Below, in pieces: positions 45,398-56,154 of a DNA stretch of 64,000 nucleotides; position 1 is the first letter of the stretch, and each line of letters begins with the position of its first letter. Position numbers and translations under genes: made by a program. Origin of the DNA: SAR116 cluster alpha proteobacterium HIMB100 (GTDB lineage: Bacteria > Pseudomonadota > Alphaproteobacteria > Puniceispirillales > Puniceispirillaceae). The notes below the pieces were generated by a model that had not been told where the DNA came from, did not search any database, and saw only the letters and a list, made by a program, of their open reading frames with translations. The stretch spans positions 748,501-812,500 of the forward strand of contig AFXB01000010.1 of the NCBI GenBank assembly GCA_000238815.2, written 5' to 3'.

Positions 45398-47314
45398 ATG
45401 GGAAGAGTTATAGGCATTGATCTGGGCACAACAAATTCATGCGTTGCGGTTATGGATGGCAAAGACACTCGTGTCATCGAAAACGCTGAAGGGGCCCGCA
45501 CAACCCCGTCTATGATCGGTTTTGCGGATGATGGTGAACGTCTTGTTGGTCAGCCTGCCAAGCGCCAGGCCGTGACCAACCCCGAAAAGACCATTTTTGC
45601 GGTGAAACGCCTGATTGGCCGCCGGGCTGATGATGCTGCGATCAAGGATTTTGCCGATCTGGTACCATACAAGGTCAAGCCAGCAAAAAATGGGGATGCC
45701 TGGATCGAGGTGGATAGTGAAGATTATTCACCTTCACAAATGTCCAGCTTCATCCTGCGCAAGCTGAAAGAAGATGCTGAATCCTTTCTGGGTGAGACTG
45801 TCGACCAGGCTGTGATCACTGTACCGGCCTATTTCAATGACGCTCAGCGTCAGGCCACAAAAGATGCAGGTAAAATTGCCGGTCTTGAGGTTTTGCGGAT
45901 CATTAATGAGCCGACAGCAGCAGCCCTTGCTTATGGTTTGGATCGCAAAGAATCAGGCATTATTGCTGTATTTGACCTGGGTGGCGGGACGTTTGATGTT
46001 TCAATTCTTGAAATCGGCGATGGCGTTTTCGAGGTGAAATCAACCAATGGCGATACATTCCTAGGTGGTGAAGATTTCGATCAGGTGGTCATTGATTTTC
46101 TGGCTGATGAGTTCAAGGCAGAACAGGGCATTGATCTGCGGTCTGACCGGATGGCATTGCAGCGGCTGAAAGAAGCAGCTGAAAAAGCCAAAATTGAGCT
46201 GTCAAGCACCACCCAGACTGAGGTGAATCTGCCGTTTATCACTGCTGATCAAACCGGACCGAAACATTTGAACGTGAAACTTAGCCGCTCAAAGCTGGAA
46301 CAGCTTGTTGACGGTCTTGTTCAGCGCTCTTTGGAGCCATGCAAGAAAGCGCTGAAAGATGCTGGCGTATCTGCCAGCGAAATTGATGAGGTGATTTTGG
46401 TCGGTGGGATGACCCGGATGCCAAAAATTGTTGAGACAGTGGAAAAGTTCTTTGGCAAAGAGCCTCATCGGGGTGTGAATCCTGATGAAGTTGTGGCCAG
46501 CGGGGCCGCAATCCAGGCAGGCGTTCTGACAGGTGATGTCAAAGATGTGTTGTTGTTGGATGTCACACCATTATCTCTGGGCATTGAAACTCTGGGGGGT
46601 GTGTTTACGCGTCTGATTGACCGAAATACAACAATTCCTACAAAGAAAAGCCAGGTGTTTTCAACTGCTGATGATAATCAGTCAGCTGTCACCATCTCTG
46701 TCTATCAGGGTGAGCGTGAAATGGCTGCTGACAACAAGATGCTGGGCCAGTTCAATTTGGAAGGAATCCCTGCCGCCGCAAGAGGCGTGCCGCAGATTGA
46801 GGTGACCTTTGATATTGATGCTAACGGTATTGTTAAGGTGAGCGCAAAAGACAAGGCCACGGGCAAGGAACAGGCGATCAGCATTAAAGCGTCAGGCGGT
46901 CTTGACGATACTGAAATTGAACAGATGGTTCAAGATGCAGAAACCTATGCAGAACAGGATAAGGAACGCCGGGCAAAGGTTGAAGCGCGCAACCAGGCCG
47001 AAGCTCTGGTTCATGGCGCACAGAAATCCATCGATGATCTGGGTGACAAGGCTGACCCTGCCATGAAGGCGGATGTTGAGGCTGCAATTGCTGAACTGAA
47101 AACAGCTCTTGAAGGAGAGGATGATCAGCAAATCAGCGAGAAATCTGAAGCTCTGTCGGCTGTTCTGATGAAGCTGGGTGAAGCTGCGTATCAAGGTGAG
47201 CAAGATATGTCAGATGCGCAGCCTCAAGATGAGGCCACAAAACAAGATAATGATGATGTGGTCGACGCAGAGTTTGAAGAAGTTGATGATGATAAGGATG
47301 CCAAAAAGGCATAA
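45398..47314 (+). CDS. dnaK: Chaperone DnaK (Hsp70)
   Basis: A 638-residue Hsp70. ATPase signatures are [31 protein letters not shown]-type ([20 protein letters not shown]) and [13 protein letters not shown]. The substrate-binding domain includes [20 protein letters not shown] and the lid is helical. The C-terminus is [13 protein letters not shown], close to the usual EEVDDxK end. It is controlled by the sigma-32 promoter upstream and is followed by dnaJ. Confidence 0.99.
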   Translation: MGRVIGIDLGTTNSCVAVMDGKDTRVIENAEGARTTPSMIGFADDGERLVGQPAKRQAVTNPEKTIFAVKRLIGRRADDAAIKDFADLVPYKVKPAKNGDAWIEVDSEDYSPSQMSSFILRKLKEDAESFLGETVDQAVITVPAYFNDAQRQATKDAGKIAGLEVLRIINEPTAAALAYGLDRKESGIIAVFDLGGGTFDVSILEIGDGVFEVKSTNGDTFLGGEDFDQVVIDFLADEFKAEQGIDLRSDRMALQRLKEAAEKAKIELSSTTQTEVNLPFITADQTGPKHLNVKLSRSKLEQLVDGLVQRSLEPCKKALKDAGVSASEIDEVILVGGMTRMPKIVETVEKFFGKEPHRGVNPDEVVASGAAIQAGVLTGDVKDVLLLDVTPLSLGIETLGGVFTRLIDRNTTIPTKKSQVFSTADDNQSAVTISVYQGEREMAADNKMLGQFNLEGIPAAARGVPQIEVTFDIDANGIVKVSAKDKATGKEQAISIKASGGLDDTEIEQMVQDAETYAEQDKERRAKVEARNQAEALVHGAQKSIDDLGDKADPAMKADVEAAIAELKTALEGEDDQQISEKSEALSAVLMKLGEAAYQGEQDMSDAQPQDEATKQDNDDVVDAEFEEVDDDKDAKKA

Positions 47315-47399
47315 ATCTGGTCTGTATTAGAAACAGCAGAACAGAGCTTCATTTGGTCAGGTTGAATATAGGCCATGATGTGTAGGGCAAGACGAAGCA

Positions 47400-48524
47400 A
47401 TGGCGAAACGTGATTTCTATGAAGTTCTGGGCGTTGGTCGGGATGCAGATGACAAGGCCATTAAATCAGCTTATCGCAAGCTGGCGATGGCAAATCATCC
47501 AGATCGAAATCCTGATGATGACGCGGCGGCTGAGCGGTTTCGCGAAGCCAGCGAAGCCTATGAAGTTCTGAAAGACAGCCAGAAACGGGCCGCCTATGAT
47601 CAGCTGGGTCATGCTGCGTTTGAACAATCAGCTGGATTTGGCGGTGGCGGTTCTGGCGCTGGTTTCGGTGGATTTGGCGGCGGCTTTTCGGATATTTTTG
47701 AACAGATGTTCTCAGAATTTTCCGGCGGGCGTGGCGGCGGTGCTGGTCAGTCACGACACGGTGCTGACCTGCGATATGACCTGGATATTGATCTTGATGA
47801 GGCGTTTACAGGCTGCACCAAGGATATTGTTGCCGAAATTTCAGCCTCTTGTGAGGATTGTTCAGGTACAGGCGCTGCCAAGGGCAGCCAGCCAACAACA
47901 TGTTCTGGATGTGGCGGTCGGGGTAAGGTTCGCGCTCAGCAAGGGTTTTTCACGGTTGAGCGCACCTGCCCGTCTTGTCAGGGTGTAGGAGAAACCATTT
48001 CTGATCCCTGCCGCAGTTGCCGTGGACAGGGCCGGGTTGAAAAGGCTGAAAACCTGTCTGTCAATATTCCGTCTGGTGTTGATACCGGCACGCGGATTCG
48101 TCTGTCCGAAAAAGGGGAAGCGGGTTTACGCGGCGCACCGGCAGGAGATTTATATATTTTTGTGAATGTGAAAAACCACCCGATTTTTGAACGTGAAGGC
48201 AGTCATCTATTTGTGCATGTCCCTGTACCGATGGCAACAGCAGCGTTGGGGGGAACAATTGACGTGCCGACATTGGCCGGGCGAATGGCCAGGCTGCAAA
48301 TAGAAAAAGGTACACAGACAGGGCGTAAATTTCGCATGCGCGGAAAAGGCATGCCGGCTTTGCGCGGCGCAGGCCAAGGTGATCAAATTGTTGAAATTCA
48401 CGTTGAAACACCCACTAATCTGACAAAGAAACAGGCAGAATTGCTTGCTGAATTTCAAAAGGCGGGCGATGCCAGCCCACAAACCACCAGCTTTTTAAAC
48501 CGGGTTAAAAGATTGTGGTCCTGA
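47400..48524 (+). CDS. dnaJ: Chaperone DnaJ (Hsp40)
   Basis: A 374-residue class A J-protein that stimulates DnaK ATPase. The J domain has KRDFYEVLGVGRDADDKAIK and the NHPDRNPDD HPD motif. A Gly/Phe-rich region follows (FGGFGGGFSDIF). The four zinc repeats are CEDCSGTG, CSGCGGRG, CPSCQGVG and CRSCRGQG. The C-terminal domain is full length. It lies 85 bp after dnaK. Confidence 0.98.
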   Translation: MAKRDFYEVLGVGRDADDKAIKSAYRKLAMANHPDRNPDDDAAAERFREASEAYEVLKDSQKRAAYDQLGHAAFEQSAGFGGGGSGAGFGGFGGGFSDIFEQMFSEFSGGRGGGAGQSRHGADLRYDLDIDLDEAFTGCTKDIVAEISASCEDCSGTGAAKGSQPTTCSGCGGRGKVRAQQGFFTVERTCPSCQGVGETISDPCRSCRGQGRVEKAENLSVNIPSGVDTGTRIRLSEKGEAGLRGAPAGDLYIFVNVKNHPIFEREGSHLFVHVPVPMATAALGGTIDVPTLAGRMARLQIEKGTQTGRKFRMRGKGMPALRGAGQGDQIVEIHVETPTNLTKKQAELLAEFQKAGDASPQTTSFLNRVKRLWS

Positions 48525-48630
48525 CCCCCCTCGTGTTTAGCAGGGAACCATCTGGTGTTTCCCGGCCAGCCTTGTTAGGCTGAGCCTGCGCGCGGCCAGC
48601 ATATCCGCCAGACAAAAGGAGCAGATAGAA

Positions 48631-49419
48631 ATGCCAGGCAAAGTGACCAAGATTGCACTTCCCGGGGCAGCGGGAAGAATGGGACAGATGATCAGGTCTG
48701 TGGCCGCAGAGCAGGATGTATTTGAACTGGTGGCGCTCAGCGAACATGCAGATAACCCGATGATTGGCACAGAGATAGACGGGGTTAGACTGAGTGCTGA
48801 CCCTGTGGTTTTGGGTTTGGGCAAAGGCGGTGTGATTGTTGATTTTACCCGCCCTGAAGCAACACTTGAACATCTAGCTATTGCGCAGAACACGGGCACA
48901 GCGATGGTGATCGGGACGACCGGTCTTACTGCCGAGCAGGAAAAAACGCTGTCTGAAGCAGCGCGTGATATTCCGCTGGTTTACTGTGCCAACACATCTG
49001 TTGGTGTGACCTTGCTGGCACAAGTGGTCCGTCAGGTAGCCCAGCAACTTGGCCAGGATTGGGATATTGAAATCGTTGAAACCCATCATAATCAAAAAGT
49101 GGATGCACCATCAGGCACAGCACTTGCGCTTGGCCGGGCAGCAGCAGAAGGCCGCGATGTAGAGTTAGAGGCCGTTCGTGATAGTGGCCGAGACGGTATG
49201 ACGGGAGCACGAAAAGCTGGTGATATCGGGTTTGCCGTGATGCGGGGTGGCGACATTGCTGGCGAACATACGGTCACATTTTTTGGCCAGCAGGAACGTA
49301 TTGAACTCACCCATCGGGCGACCAGCCGCCTGATATTCGCGCGCGGTGCTTTGCGGGCTGCAGCATTCGCAGCTCACCAGCCTGCCGGGTTATATACGAT
49401 GGATGATGTGCTTGGCTGA
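48631..49419 (+). CDS. dapB: 4-hydroxy-tetrahydrodipicolinate reductase
   Basis: DapB makes tetrahydrodipicolinate for lysine and cell-wall diaminopimelate. The 262-residue protein has the NAD(P) loop ALPGAAGRMGQMIRS, VIGTTGLTAEQ, and the active-site ETHHNQKVDAPSGTAL. AAAGGAG lies 10 bases before the ATG. dapB after dnaJ is a common order in Alphaproteobacteria. Confidence 0.97.
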   Translation: MPGKVTKIALPGAAGRMGQMIRSVAAEQDVFELVALSEHADNPMIGTEIDGVRLSADPVVLGLGKGGVIVDFTRPEATLEHLAIAQNTGTAMVIGTTGLTAEQEKTLSEAARDIPLVYCANTSVGVTLLAQVVRQVAQQLGQDWDIEIVETHHNQKVDAPSGTALALGRAAAEGRDVELEAVRDSGRDGMTGARKAGDIGFAVMRGGDIAGEHTVTFFGQQERIELTHRATSRLIFARGALRAAAFAAHQPAGLYTMDDVLG

Positions 49420-49434
49420 CCGGCGGGGTTGGCC

Positions 49435-49962
49435 TCAGGCGTTGTTCGCTTCATAGCGCAAACGCGAAAAGGCGGCGTTCAGTGCGTTTGCCAGAGACAA
49501 TTTTTCAGATGGCGGCATAAAGGCCCCAATTTCTAATTTATGCGCATGTTGGCGTAAGTAGAGCCGCTCACGTCTTTTTTCCTTTACGTCAAGCTCTGCC
49601 TTAATCCAGGCACCGCTTAACCGAACTGTTGTTTCGCGACCCCGCCAGTCAGTTCGCGTCACATCTACCTGTTGCGGGGTTATTGCAACTGTTTCAACCA
49701 ATTGTCCTGATCTGTAATTCCACTTAAATGCGTACCAGACAACCAGAATTTCTAGACCCAAAAAGCCAATTACCGGCCAGGCCCCAAGTAAATAAAACCC
49801 AAAACCAATCACAGTCATCAGACTGGCCAGAACCGCAATTAAAATTTGAAACCCGCGAAGAGACAAAGATCGATAAGGCCATAACGTAATCACAATCGCT
49901 TCGGCCCCGGCCTCAGTTTTATTGTGATACCATCTGTGTTGTGGTGGTTGTGGTGCAGACAT
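49435..49962 (-). CDS. DUF2244 membrane protein
   Basis: A 175-residue integral membrane protein with two close hydrophobic segments (ILIAVLASLMTVIGFGFYLL and VIGFLGLEILVVWYAF, residues about 40-80). They are flanked by SLSLRGF and by a C-terminal cytoplasmic sheet domain (QVDVTRTDWRGRETTVRLSG, IGAFMPPSEKLSLANALNAA). This matches DUF2244, of unknown function. It is divergent from nth and converges on dapB. Confidence 0.88.
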   Translation of the reverse strand: MSAPQPPQHRWYHNKTEAGAEAIVITLWPYRSLSLRGFQILIAVLASLMTVIGFGFYLLGAWPVIGFLGLEILVVWYAFKWNYRSGQLVETVAITPQQVDVTRTDWRGRETTVRLSGAWIKAELDVKEKRRERLYLRQHAHKLEIGAFMPPSEKLSLANALNAAFSRLRYEANNA

Positions 49963-50069
49963 GTTCTCTTCAGCGATACGTAACTTTATTCATGGCAGGC
50001 CAGTCTATGGACACTATACTGATCTTCTTTATGTATAAGAATACGTGCTGAAACAGAAAAGAGCTTAAA

Positions 50070-50714
50070 ATGCCACGTAAAATGCGTCTATCAGATATTG
50101 ATGAGGTTTTTGGCCTGCTAAGCCAGTCAAACCCAGATCCACAAACCGAACTGACTTTTAGCAACCCCTATACTTTGCTGGTTGCTGTGGTGCTGTCTGC
50201 ACAGGCGACAGATGTGGGTGTGAATAAAGCCACAAAGGATCTGTTTGCGGCTGCTGACACTCCAGAAGCCATGGTTGGTCTGGGGCTGGACGCTGTCAGG
50301 GACTATATCAAGACTATTGGTTTGTTTAACACAAAGGCCAAGAATGTGATGAAATTATCACAAATTCTGATCGATCAGCATGGCGGCCAGGTTCCTAAAG
50401 ACAGAGACGCATTGGAAGCCTTACCGGGTGTGGGTCGCAAAACGGCAAATGTGGTTCTGAACGAGGCCTTTGGTGAGCCGACCATTGCGGTAGATACGCA
50501 TATTTTCAGAGTTGGCAACAGAACTGGTTTGGCACTAGGAAAAACCCCAGACGCAGTTGAAAAGGAACTGCTGCGACGGGTTCCAGAAGCTTATAAAAAG
50601 GGCGCGCATCATTGGCTGATTTTGCATGGGCGATATGTATGTAAAGCCCGTAAGCCTGAATGTGCAGACTGTCAGATCAGACCATTTTGTTTATTCACGA
50701 AGAAAACAGGCTGA
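50070..50714 (+). CDS. nth: Endonuclease III
   Basis: A 214-residue base-excision glycosylase and AP lyase for oxidised pyrimidines. The helix-hairpin-helix LPGVGRKTANVVLNEAFG carries the catalytic Lys, and VDTHIFRVGNR carries the catalytic Asp. The [4Fe-4S] cysteines are spaced C-x6-C-x2-C-x5-C in the C-terminal tail (about residues 191-207). All key residues are present. Confidence 0.98.
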   Translation: MPRKMRLSDIDEVFGLLSQSNPDPQTELTFSNPYTLLVAVVLSAQATDVGVNKATKDLFAAADTPEAMVGLGLDAVRDYIKTIGLFNTKAKNVMKLSQILIDQHGGQVPKDRDALEALPGVGRKTANVVLNEAFGEPTIAVDTHIFRVGNRTGLALGKTPDAVEKELLRRVPEAYKKGAHHWLILHGRYVCKARKPECADCQIRPFCLFTKKTG

Positions 50715-50731
50715 CGGCGTCAAACCTGCCG

Positions 50732-51382
50732 CTACAGCTTCCGGTTAAAAAATTGCTGCTGGCATAAGGTCAGATCAAGAGTCTGATTGACGATGCGCTC
50801 CCGCATGGCCCAGTCGATTATTTTAGCGTCTGCAGGGGGCGGAATTTGCGCAGCATCGGCGACAGAGATAAACAAATCAATCACACAATCTGGCTGGCGA
50901 TATTGCAGAACATGAATGACGCCTTCTGTGCGGCTGAAGTCAGCATGGCCAAATTCTGCATTCACAAAAGATTGTGACTTTCCCACCAGATCAGCTGGAT
51001 TAAAGGCAGGGATGACGACAGGTTGTGCTGGCGCTGTTGACCGGTTGACCACAATTACGGTTTGTTCTGTTTGGCTCTGGTTCTGTTCGCCTGTCTGATT
51101 TGGCTCATCTGGACCTGGCTGTGTAATCAGCGCAGCTATATTGTCTGCAGGCTCAGCTGATGCTTCTTCTGCTGTCAGCAAGGTGGATGCTGCTGCGGGG
51201 ACTTCTGCCTGGCTGTCAGCCTCTTCTGCCGGGTCAGTTTTTGTTTCAGCTGGAAAGATAACCGGAACCGTGCGCCCAGTCTGAGCCTGTAATACAGGCT
51301 GGCAAGCGGATAGGGCAAACACCGCTATACCAAAGAGAAATGATACAGAACCAAACTGGAAACTGGCAGGAGTGAAGACCAT
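50732..51382 (-). CDS. Conserved lipoprotein of unknown function
   Basis: A 216-residue lipoprotein: the signal peptide ends at FALSAC (Cys near residue 27), then a Glu/Ala/Gln-rich linker of about 100 residues. A C-terminal domain follows, with FNPADLVGKSQSFVNAEFGH and VIHVLQYRQPDCVIDLFISV. The latter resembles the OmlA/SmpA-like fold used in outer-membrane assembly, but I cannot assign a family. ATG 51382 fits the signal peptide; a longer frame starts at 51427. It converges on nth and is downstream of phoB. Confidence 0.82.
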   Translation of the reverse strand: MVFTPASFQFGSVSFLFGIAVFALSACQPVLQAQTGRTVPVIFPAETKTDPAEEADSQAEVPAAASTLLTAEEASAEPADNIAALITQPGPDEPNQTGEQNQSQTEQTVIVVNRSTAPAQPVVIPAFNPADLVGKSQSFVNAEFGHADFSRTEGVIHVLQYRQPDCVIDLFISVADAAQIPPPADAKIIDWAMRERIVNQTLDLTLCQQQFFNRKL

Positions 51383-51512
51383 ATATCTGCCCTGAACAAG
51401 GAAAACAATCAGCACCATTATCGCCATCTTTTCCAGAAAAGAAAGTCAATTCAGGTCTGTCATATCTAAAATAAAATACAGGGCTCGGCGGTGGCTTGAG
51501 CAGAAATGAGAT

Positions 51513-52226
51513 TTATGATGACGTCTTGGCTTCCAGCGCATACCCCATAGAGCGCACTGTGCGGATAAGATCTGGCTTGTCATCAATATTTAACGCTCGG
51601 CGCAGCCGGCGAATATGAACATCAACGGTTCTCAGCTCAACATAAACATCATCTCCCCACACCTGGTCCAGCAATTGGCTTCGTGAATAAACACGCCCCT
51701 GATTGCGCAGAAAATGTTCCAGCAAGCGAAATTCGGTTGGCCCAAGATGAACAGGTTTCTGGTCCCGCGTTACCCGCTTTTTCTCCATGTCCATTTCGAT
51801 GTCTTGATAGCTCAGAACGGTGACATGACCACCGGTTGTACGCCGCAGCAGGGCTCTGGCCCGCGCCAGCAGTTCAGCCGGGCTAAATGGCTTTGTTATG
51901 TAATCATCTGCGCCACCATCCAATCCGCGCAGCCGGTCAGTTTCTTCACCTTTAGCTGTCAGCATAATTACCGGAATATCTCTGGTATCTGGGTGGGCAC
52001 GAAGCTGGCGCAGAACCTCCATCCCCGATAATAGCGGTAACATCCAATCAAGAAGAATCAAATCGGGGCGATATTCAATAGCCTGCAACAAGCCTTCTTC
52101 ACCATCTGTAGCTTGTAATATGCTGTATCCCTCTTCCCGCAGATTATAATCCAGCAGGATTTGAATATCTTCTTCATCCTCAATGATAAGGACTGTTTTT
52201 TGATGAACAGCTGTCGGGAGGCTCAT
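51513..52226 (-). CDS. phoB: Phosphate regulon response regulator PhoB
   Basis: A 237-residue OmpR-family regulator. The receiver has IIEDEED, the phospho-acceptor Asp60 in LILLDWMLP, MLTAKGEETDRLRGL and ITKPFSP, all PhoB-like. The winged helix has LGPTEFRLLEHFLRNQGRVY and LRTVDVHIRRLRRAL. ATG 52226 has AAGGA five bases upstream. It is downstream of phoR (104 bp); no pstSCAB or phoU genes are in the window. Confidence 0.93.
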   Translation of the reverse strand: MSLPTAVHQKTVLIIEDEEDIQILLDYNLREEGYSILQATDGEEGLLQAIEYRPDLILLDWMLPLLSGMEVLRQLRAHPDTRDIPVIMLTAKGEETDRLRGLDGGADDYITKPFSPAELLARARALLRRTTGGHVTVLSYQDIEMDMEKKRVTRDQKPVHLGPTEFRLLEHFLRNQGRVYSRSQLLDQVWGDDVYVELRTVDVHIRRLRRALNIDDKPDLIRTVRSMGYALEAKTSS

Positions 52227-52329
52227 CTCAATCCTTACTCCATGTCTGGTATCCATTTTGCTGCTGTTTCTCAGCTATCACGATGTTCTCATCTCACTAT
52301 TTTATGTGTAAGCGATTAATGTGACCTCT

Positions 52330-53775
52330 TTATGACAGCTTTCTTGCTAACTTCTTTTTATCAGCAGGCTGAGGCGCAGATGGCAGGTAAATTGTGAACT
52401 GTGACCCTTTGCCCAACGCAGACGTAATATCTAAATGGCCACGATGTCGGCTGACGATATGTTTGACAATCGCCAGACCAAGACCAGTTCCGCCCATTTC
52501 GCGAGAGCGACCTTTATCCACGCGGTAAAATCGTTCTGTTAACCGCGGCAGATGGCTGGGGGCAATCCCATCTCCGTCGTCAGCAACACAGATGCTGGTC
52601 AGGTTTTCTCCGGGCAGGGCGTCATGAGTGACATTCTCTGTGATGATCAGCTCGACCTGCCCGTTCTGACGGCCATAGCGGATCGCGTTTTCGGTCAGAT
52701 TCTGAATCATCTGAATCAATTCATCTAATATGCCTGTCACCATGACCGATGTTTCCGGCATATCGATAGTGACTGTCACATTTGTTGTTTTAATCTGGTG
52801 GTCCAGGGCAGTGCGCACGCGCTCAACTGCCTGTTTCAGGCTGGCCTTTGCTGTCTTGGGAACAAAATCGCTGCGTTCAATTTTTGCAAGGGACAACTGG
52901 TCAGACACAAGCCGCAGCATACGCTGAGACTGTTGCTGCAGAATCTTCAAAAATTTCTCACGCGTGGCCGGATCGTCTCCGGCCTGGCCTTGAAGGGTCT
53001 CAACAAACCCCATGATAGAGGTTAATGGTGTGCGCAGCTCGTGGCTGACATTGGCTACAAATTCAGCCCGCATTCTTTCGGCCTCAAGGGTAGTCGTCTG
53101 ATCAACAAACATAATTGCTGTGCGACTTTTTTCTTCAACCAGAAAGCTGGATATAATCACTGAAAAATGCTGCTTATCTGGCCGGGCAAGAGTCAGTTTT
53201 GTTTCTGTCAGACCTGTCCCGCTCTGAATAACCTGATTAATGGTCTCAATCAGACCATTATTGCGGATGACAAAGGCAATGGGCTTGTTTGGGTGCAGGT
53301 GACCAAATAAAAGTTTGGCCCGTTCGTTGAATTCCTGCACATGTCCGCGATTATCCAGAAGGATTAAGGGAAGCGGCAGCTGATGTAGAACATCAAACAG
53401 ATATTCATGATTTACTTTCAGCTGATGATAGGCTGAACTGGCTTGTTTTTCGGCGCTGGACATCAGCCACAGCAGGTCTGATATTTCAGATGTTGAATTT
53501 GTCTGACCGAACATCAGGCTTGATGTTGGTGTAACCTCAGCTGGATTTTTACTGCTGGCTTTATGTTGGAAATAATGACGCAAGGCACGGATAATCTGCT
53601 GATCATTTGACAACAGAAACCAACAGACACACACACCAGCGGTGCTGATCAAAATAACATCGATCAGCGCGATGCGTCCCCATAGCAGCAAGATAAACAG
53701 CGCCAGCAAAAAACCAGAACTTATCCGCAACAGCCGAGAGAGGACAGCAAATTGTTCTGCTCTGGTTTGCGTCAT
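52330..53775 (-). CDS. phoR: Phosphate regulon sensor histidine kinase PhoR
   Basis: A 481-residue membrane kinase: two N-terminal membrane segments (residues about 18-50), a PAS domain around DVLHQLPLPLILLDNRGHVQ, the H-box FVANVSHELRTPLTSIMGFV, an N-box NLTENAIRYG, and G-boxes DDGDGIAPSHLP and GGTGLGLAIVKHIVSRH. The lack of a large periplasmic domain fits PhoR, which senses phosphate through PstB/PhoU. It is upstream of phoB in the same strand. Confidence 0.93.
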   Translation of the reverse strand: MTQTRAEQFAVLSRLLRISSGFLLALFILLLWGRIALIDVILISTAGVCVCWFLLSNDQQIIRALRHYFQHKASSKNPAEVTPTSSLMFGQTNSTSEISDLLWLMSSAEKQASSAYHQLKVNHEYLFDVLHQLPLPLILLDNRGHVQEFNERAKLLFGHLHPNKPIAFVIRNNGLIETINQVIQSGTGLTETKLTLARPDKQHFSVIISSFLVEEKSRTAIMFVDQTTTLEAERMRAEFVANVSHELRTPLTSIMGFVETLQGQAGDDPATREKFLKILQQQSQRMLRLVSDQLSLAKIERSDFVPKTAKASLKQAVERVRTALDHQIKTTNVTVTIDMPETSVMVTGILDELIQMIQNLTENAIRYGRQNGQVELIITENVTHDALPGENLTSICVADDGDGIAPSHLPRLTERFYRVDKGRSREMGGTGLGLAIVKHIVSRHRGHLDITSALGKGSQFTIYLPSAPQPADKKKLARKLS

Positions 53776-53797
53776 TGAAATCTTTGCTCAGCTTGCT

Positions 53798-56062
53798 CTA
53801 GTCATGACTGGCGAGTGTTTCATAAGCGGCAAAGGCAGCTGCATTGACCAAGTCACTCACAGAAGCGCTCATAGGAATGATCTGGAACGGAAATTCCGCA
53901 TTTAGAATCATTGGCCCGATCACCGACCCGCCGCCAAGCTGCTGCATCAGTTTAAATGATATATTTGCTGAATGCAGCCCGGGCATCACCAGAATATTCG
54001 CCGGGCCTTTCAGACGTGAAAAAGGATAACGGGCCTGCATTAATTCATAATCAAGCGCGATATCAGCGGTCATTTCCCCTTCATATTCAAAATCGACTTT
54101 CCGTTGATCCAGAACAGCCACCGCATCTCTTGCGGTTTGTGTAATGGCGCTGTCTGGATTACCAAAATTCGAAAATGACAAAATGGCCACACGTGGGGTG
54201 TGCCCCATTGAGCGAGCCTTTTCAGCAATGACCTCAGCAATATCTGCCATTTGTTCACCAGAAGGGCGTTCGTGAATTGATGTATCCCCCATAAAGACCG
54301 TCCGTCCACGTGAAATCAACATGGATGTGGTAACAAATTCTCTGCCCTTTTTCGGACCGATAACACGGGTGACATGTTCAAAGCTGGTCTGGAATGAACG
54401 CGTCATTCCGGTGACCAGCGCATCAGCATGACCATTCGCAACCATACAAGCAGCAAATACATTTCTGTCCAGATTCACCATCCGCTGACAGTCACGCTCC
54501 AAGACACCACGCCGTTGCAGTTTTTTATACAGGAACTGGATATAGTCCTGATTATGATCTGAAATTTTAGCATTGATGATGTCCAGATCATCTGCACCAT
54601 CCAGACCCATATCTGCTATCCGTTGCTTGATGCGGGCTTCACGGCCCAGAAGAACCGGATGACCATAGCCAGAATTGCTGAACGCCAAAGCTGCCCGGAT
54701 GGATACTTCTTCTTCACCTTCGGTAAAGACAATGCGTTTATTTTCTGGCGTGATCCTGTCAAACACCTCTTGCAGAAAAGAGGCGGTCGGATCAAGCCGG
54801 GCAGACAGGTCACGTTTATAGGCTTCCAGATCGTCAATCGGCTTTCTGGCGACACCAGAGGCCATTGCCGCTTCAGCAACCGCTGAAGATACCGCCGAAA
54901 TTAAACGGGGATCAAATGGTGCGGGGATGATGTAATCTTCCCCATAGCGCAGACTTTCGCCGGCATAAGCGTTGTTCACTTCATCTGGCACATCTTCTCT
55001 GGCCAACATAGCGATCGCATTTGCTGCGGCAATTTTCATTTCTTCATTGATGGCTGTTGCCCGCACGTCAAGCGCGCCTCTGAAAATATAGGGGAAGCCA
55101 AGCACATTATTCACCTGGTTCGGGTAATCAGACCGGCCAGTCGCAATAATGGCATCAGGCCGCGCCTTTTTTGCTACATCAGGCATAATTTCCGGCTCTG
55201 GATTGGCCATGGCAAACACGATCGGGCGGTCAGCCATAGATTTGATCATTTCAGGTGTCATGGCCTTTGCCGCAGACAGGCCTAAAAATACATCAGCCCC
55301 TTTCAAAGCATCTGACAATGTTCGCGCATCTGTGTTTACCGCATGCGCAGACTTCCATTGATTCATGCCGTCTTCGCGTCCCTGCCAGACAACCCCAGCA
55401 CGATCACACATGATCACATTCTCATGCTTTACGCCCATGGCTTTGATCAATTCCACACAGGCAATTGATGCGGCACCGGCGCCGTTTGACACAACTTTGA
55501 TATCACGGATATCTCTGCCGGTCAGATGAAGTGCATTGATCAGACCTGCAGCCGCAATAATGGCGGTACCATGCTGATCATCATGAAAGACAGGAATATC
55601 CATCATCTCGCGCAGGCGTTGTTCAATAATGAAACATTCAGGGGATTTGATATCTTCTAAATTAATGCCGCCAAATGAAGGACCGAGCAGGCTGACGGCC
55701 TCAACGAAACGATCAACATCCTCTGTGTCTAATTCCAGATCAACACCATCAATATCGGCAAATTTCTTAAACAGAACCGCTTTGCCTTCCATTACAGGTT
55801 TTGATGCACCTGCACCAATATTACCAAGGCCCAGAACCGCTGTTCCGTTAGAGATGACCGCAACCAGATTCCCTTTTGCTGTATAGTCATATGCTTTGTC
55901 TGGAGAGGCCTCGATCGCAAGACATGGTTCAGCAACACCAGGTGAATAAGCAAGTGATAAATCACGCTGCGTTGTGAGTGGTTTGGTCGGGGCGATCTCT
56001 AGTTTGCCTGGACGTCCGGTTGAATGGAAATTCAAAGCATCCTGTTTGAGTGACTTTTTCAT
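53798..56062 (-). CDS. maeB: NADP-dependent malic enzyme with phosphotransacetylase-like domain
   Basis: A 754-residue MaeB. The N-terminal domain (1-430) decarboxylates malate to pyruvate: [37 protein letters not shown], and [20 protein letters not shown]. The C-terminal 320 residues resemble phosphate acetyltransferase ([57 protein letters not shown]) and are thought to bind acetyl-CoA for regulation and not to catalyse the reaction. It is divergent from mutS. Confidence 0.96.
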   Translation of the reverse strand: MKKSLKQDALNFHSTGRPGKLEIAPTKPLTTQRDLSLAYSPGVAEPCLAIEASPDKAYDYTAKGNLVAVISNGTAVLGLGNIGAGASKPVMEGKAVLFKKFADIDGVDLELDTEDVDRFVEAVSLLGPSFGGINLEDIKSPECFIIEQRLREMMDIPVFHDDQHGTAIIAAAGLINALHLTGRDIRDIKVVSNGAGAASIACVELIKAMGVKHENVIMCDRAGVVWQGREDGMNQWKSAHAVNTDARTLSDALKGADVFLGLSAAKAMTPEMIKSMADRPIVFAMANPEPEIMPDVAKKARPDAIIATGRSDYPNQVNNVLGFPYIFRGALDVRATAINEEMKIAAANAIAMLAREDVPDEVNNAYAGESLRYGEDYIIPAPFDPRLISAVSSAVAEAAMASGVARKPIDDLEAYKRDLSARLDPTASFLQEVFDRITPENKRIVFTEGEEEVSIRAALAFSNSGYGHPVLLGREARIKQRIADMGLDGADDLDIINAKISDHNQDYIQFLYKKLQRRGVLERDCQRMVNLDRNVFAACMVANGHADALVTGMTRSFQTSFEHVTRVIGPKKGREFVTTSMLISRGRTVFMGDTSIHERPSGEQMADIAEVIAEKARSMGHTPRVAILSFSNFGNPDSAITQTARDAVAVLDQRKVDFEYEGEMTADIALDYELMQARYPFSRLKGPANILVMPGLHSANISFKLMQQLGGGSVIGPMILNAEFPFQIIPMSASVSDLVNAAAFAAYETLASHD

Positions 56063-56154
56063 GGGAATCCGCTACAGAAGTTAAAAGAAACCGGTATTGT
56101 GCTATGCTACAGCGTAATGTTTTGCCAGAGATATTCAAGTCCAGATGAAAACCG

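Noticed and set aside
48567-48582. CAGCCT/AGGCTG hairpin between dnaJ and dapB as a terminator
   Set aside because: No T run follows; it may be chance.
54307-54316. CACGTGAAA inside maeB as parS
   Set aside because: Only the right half matches; the left arm is GTC and not TGTTT.
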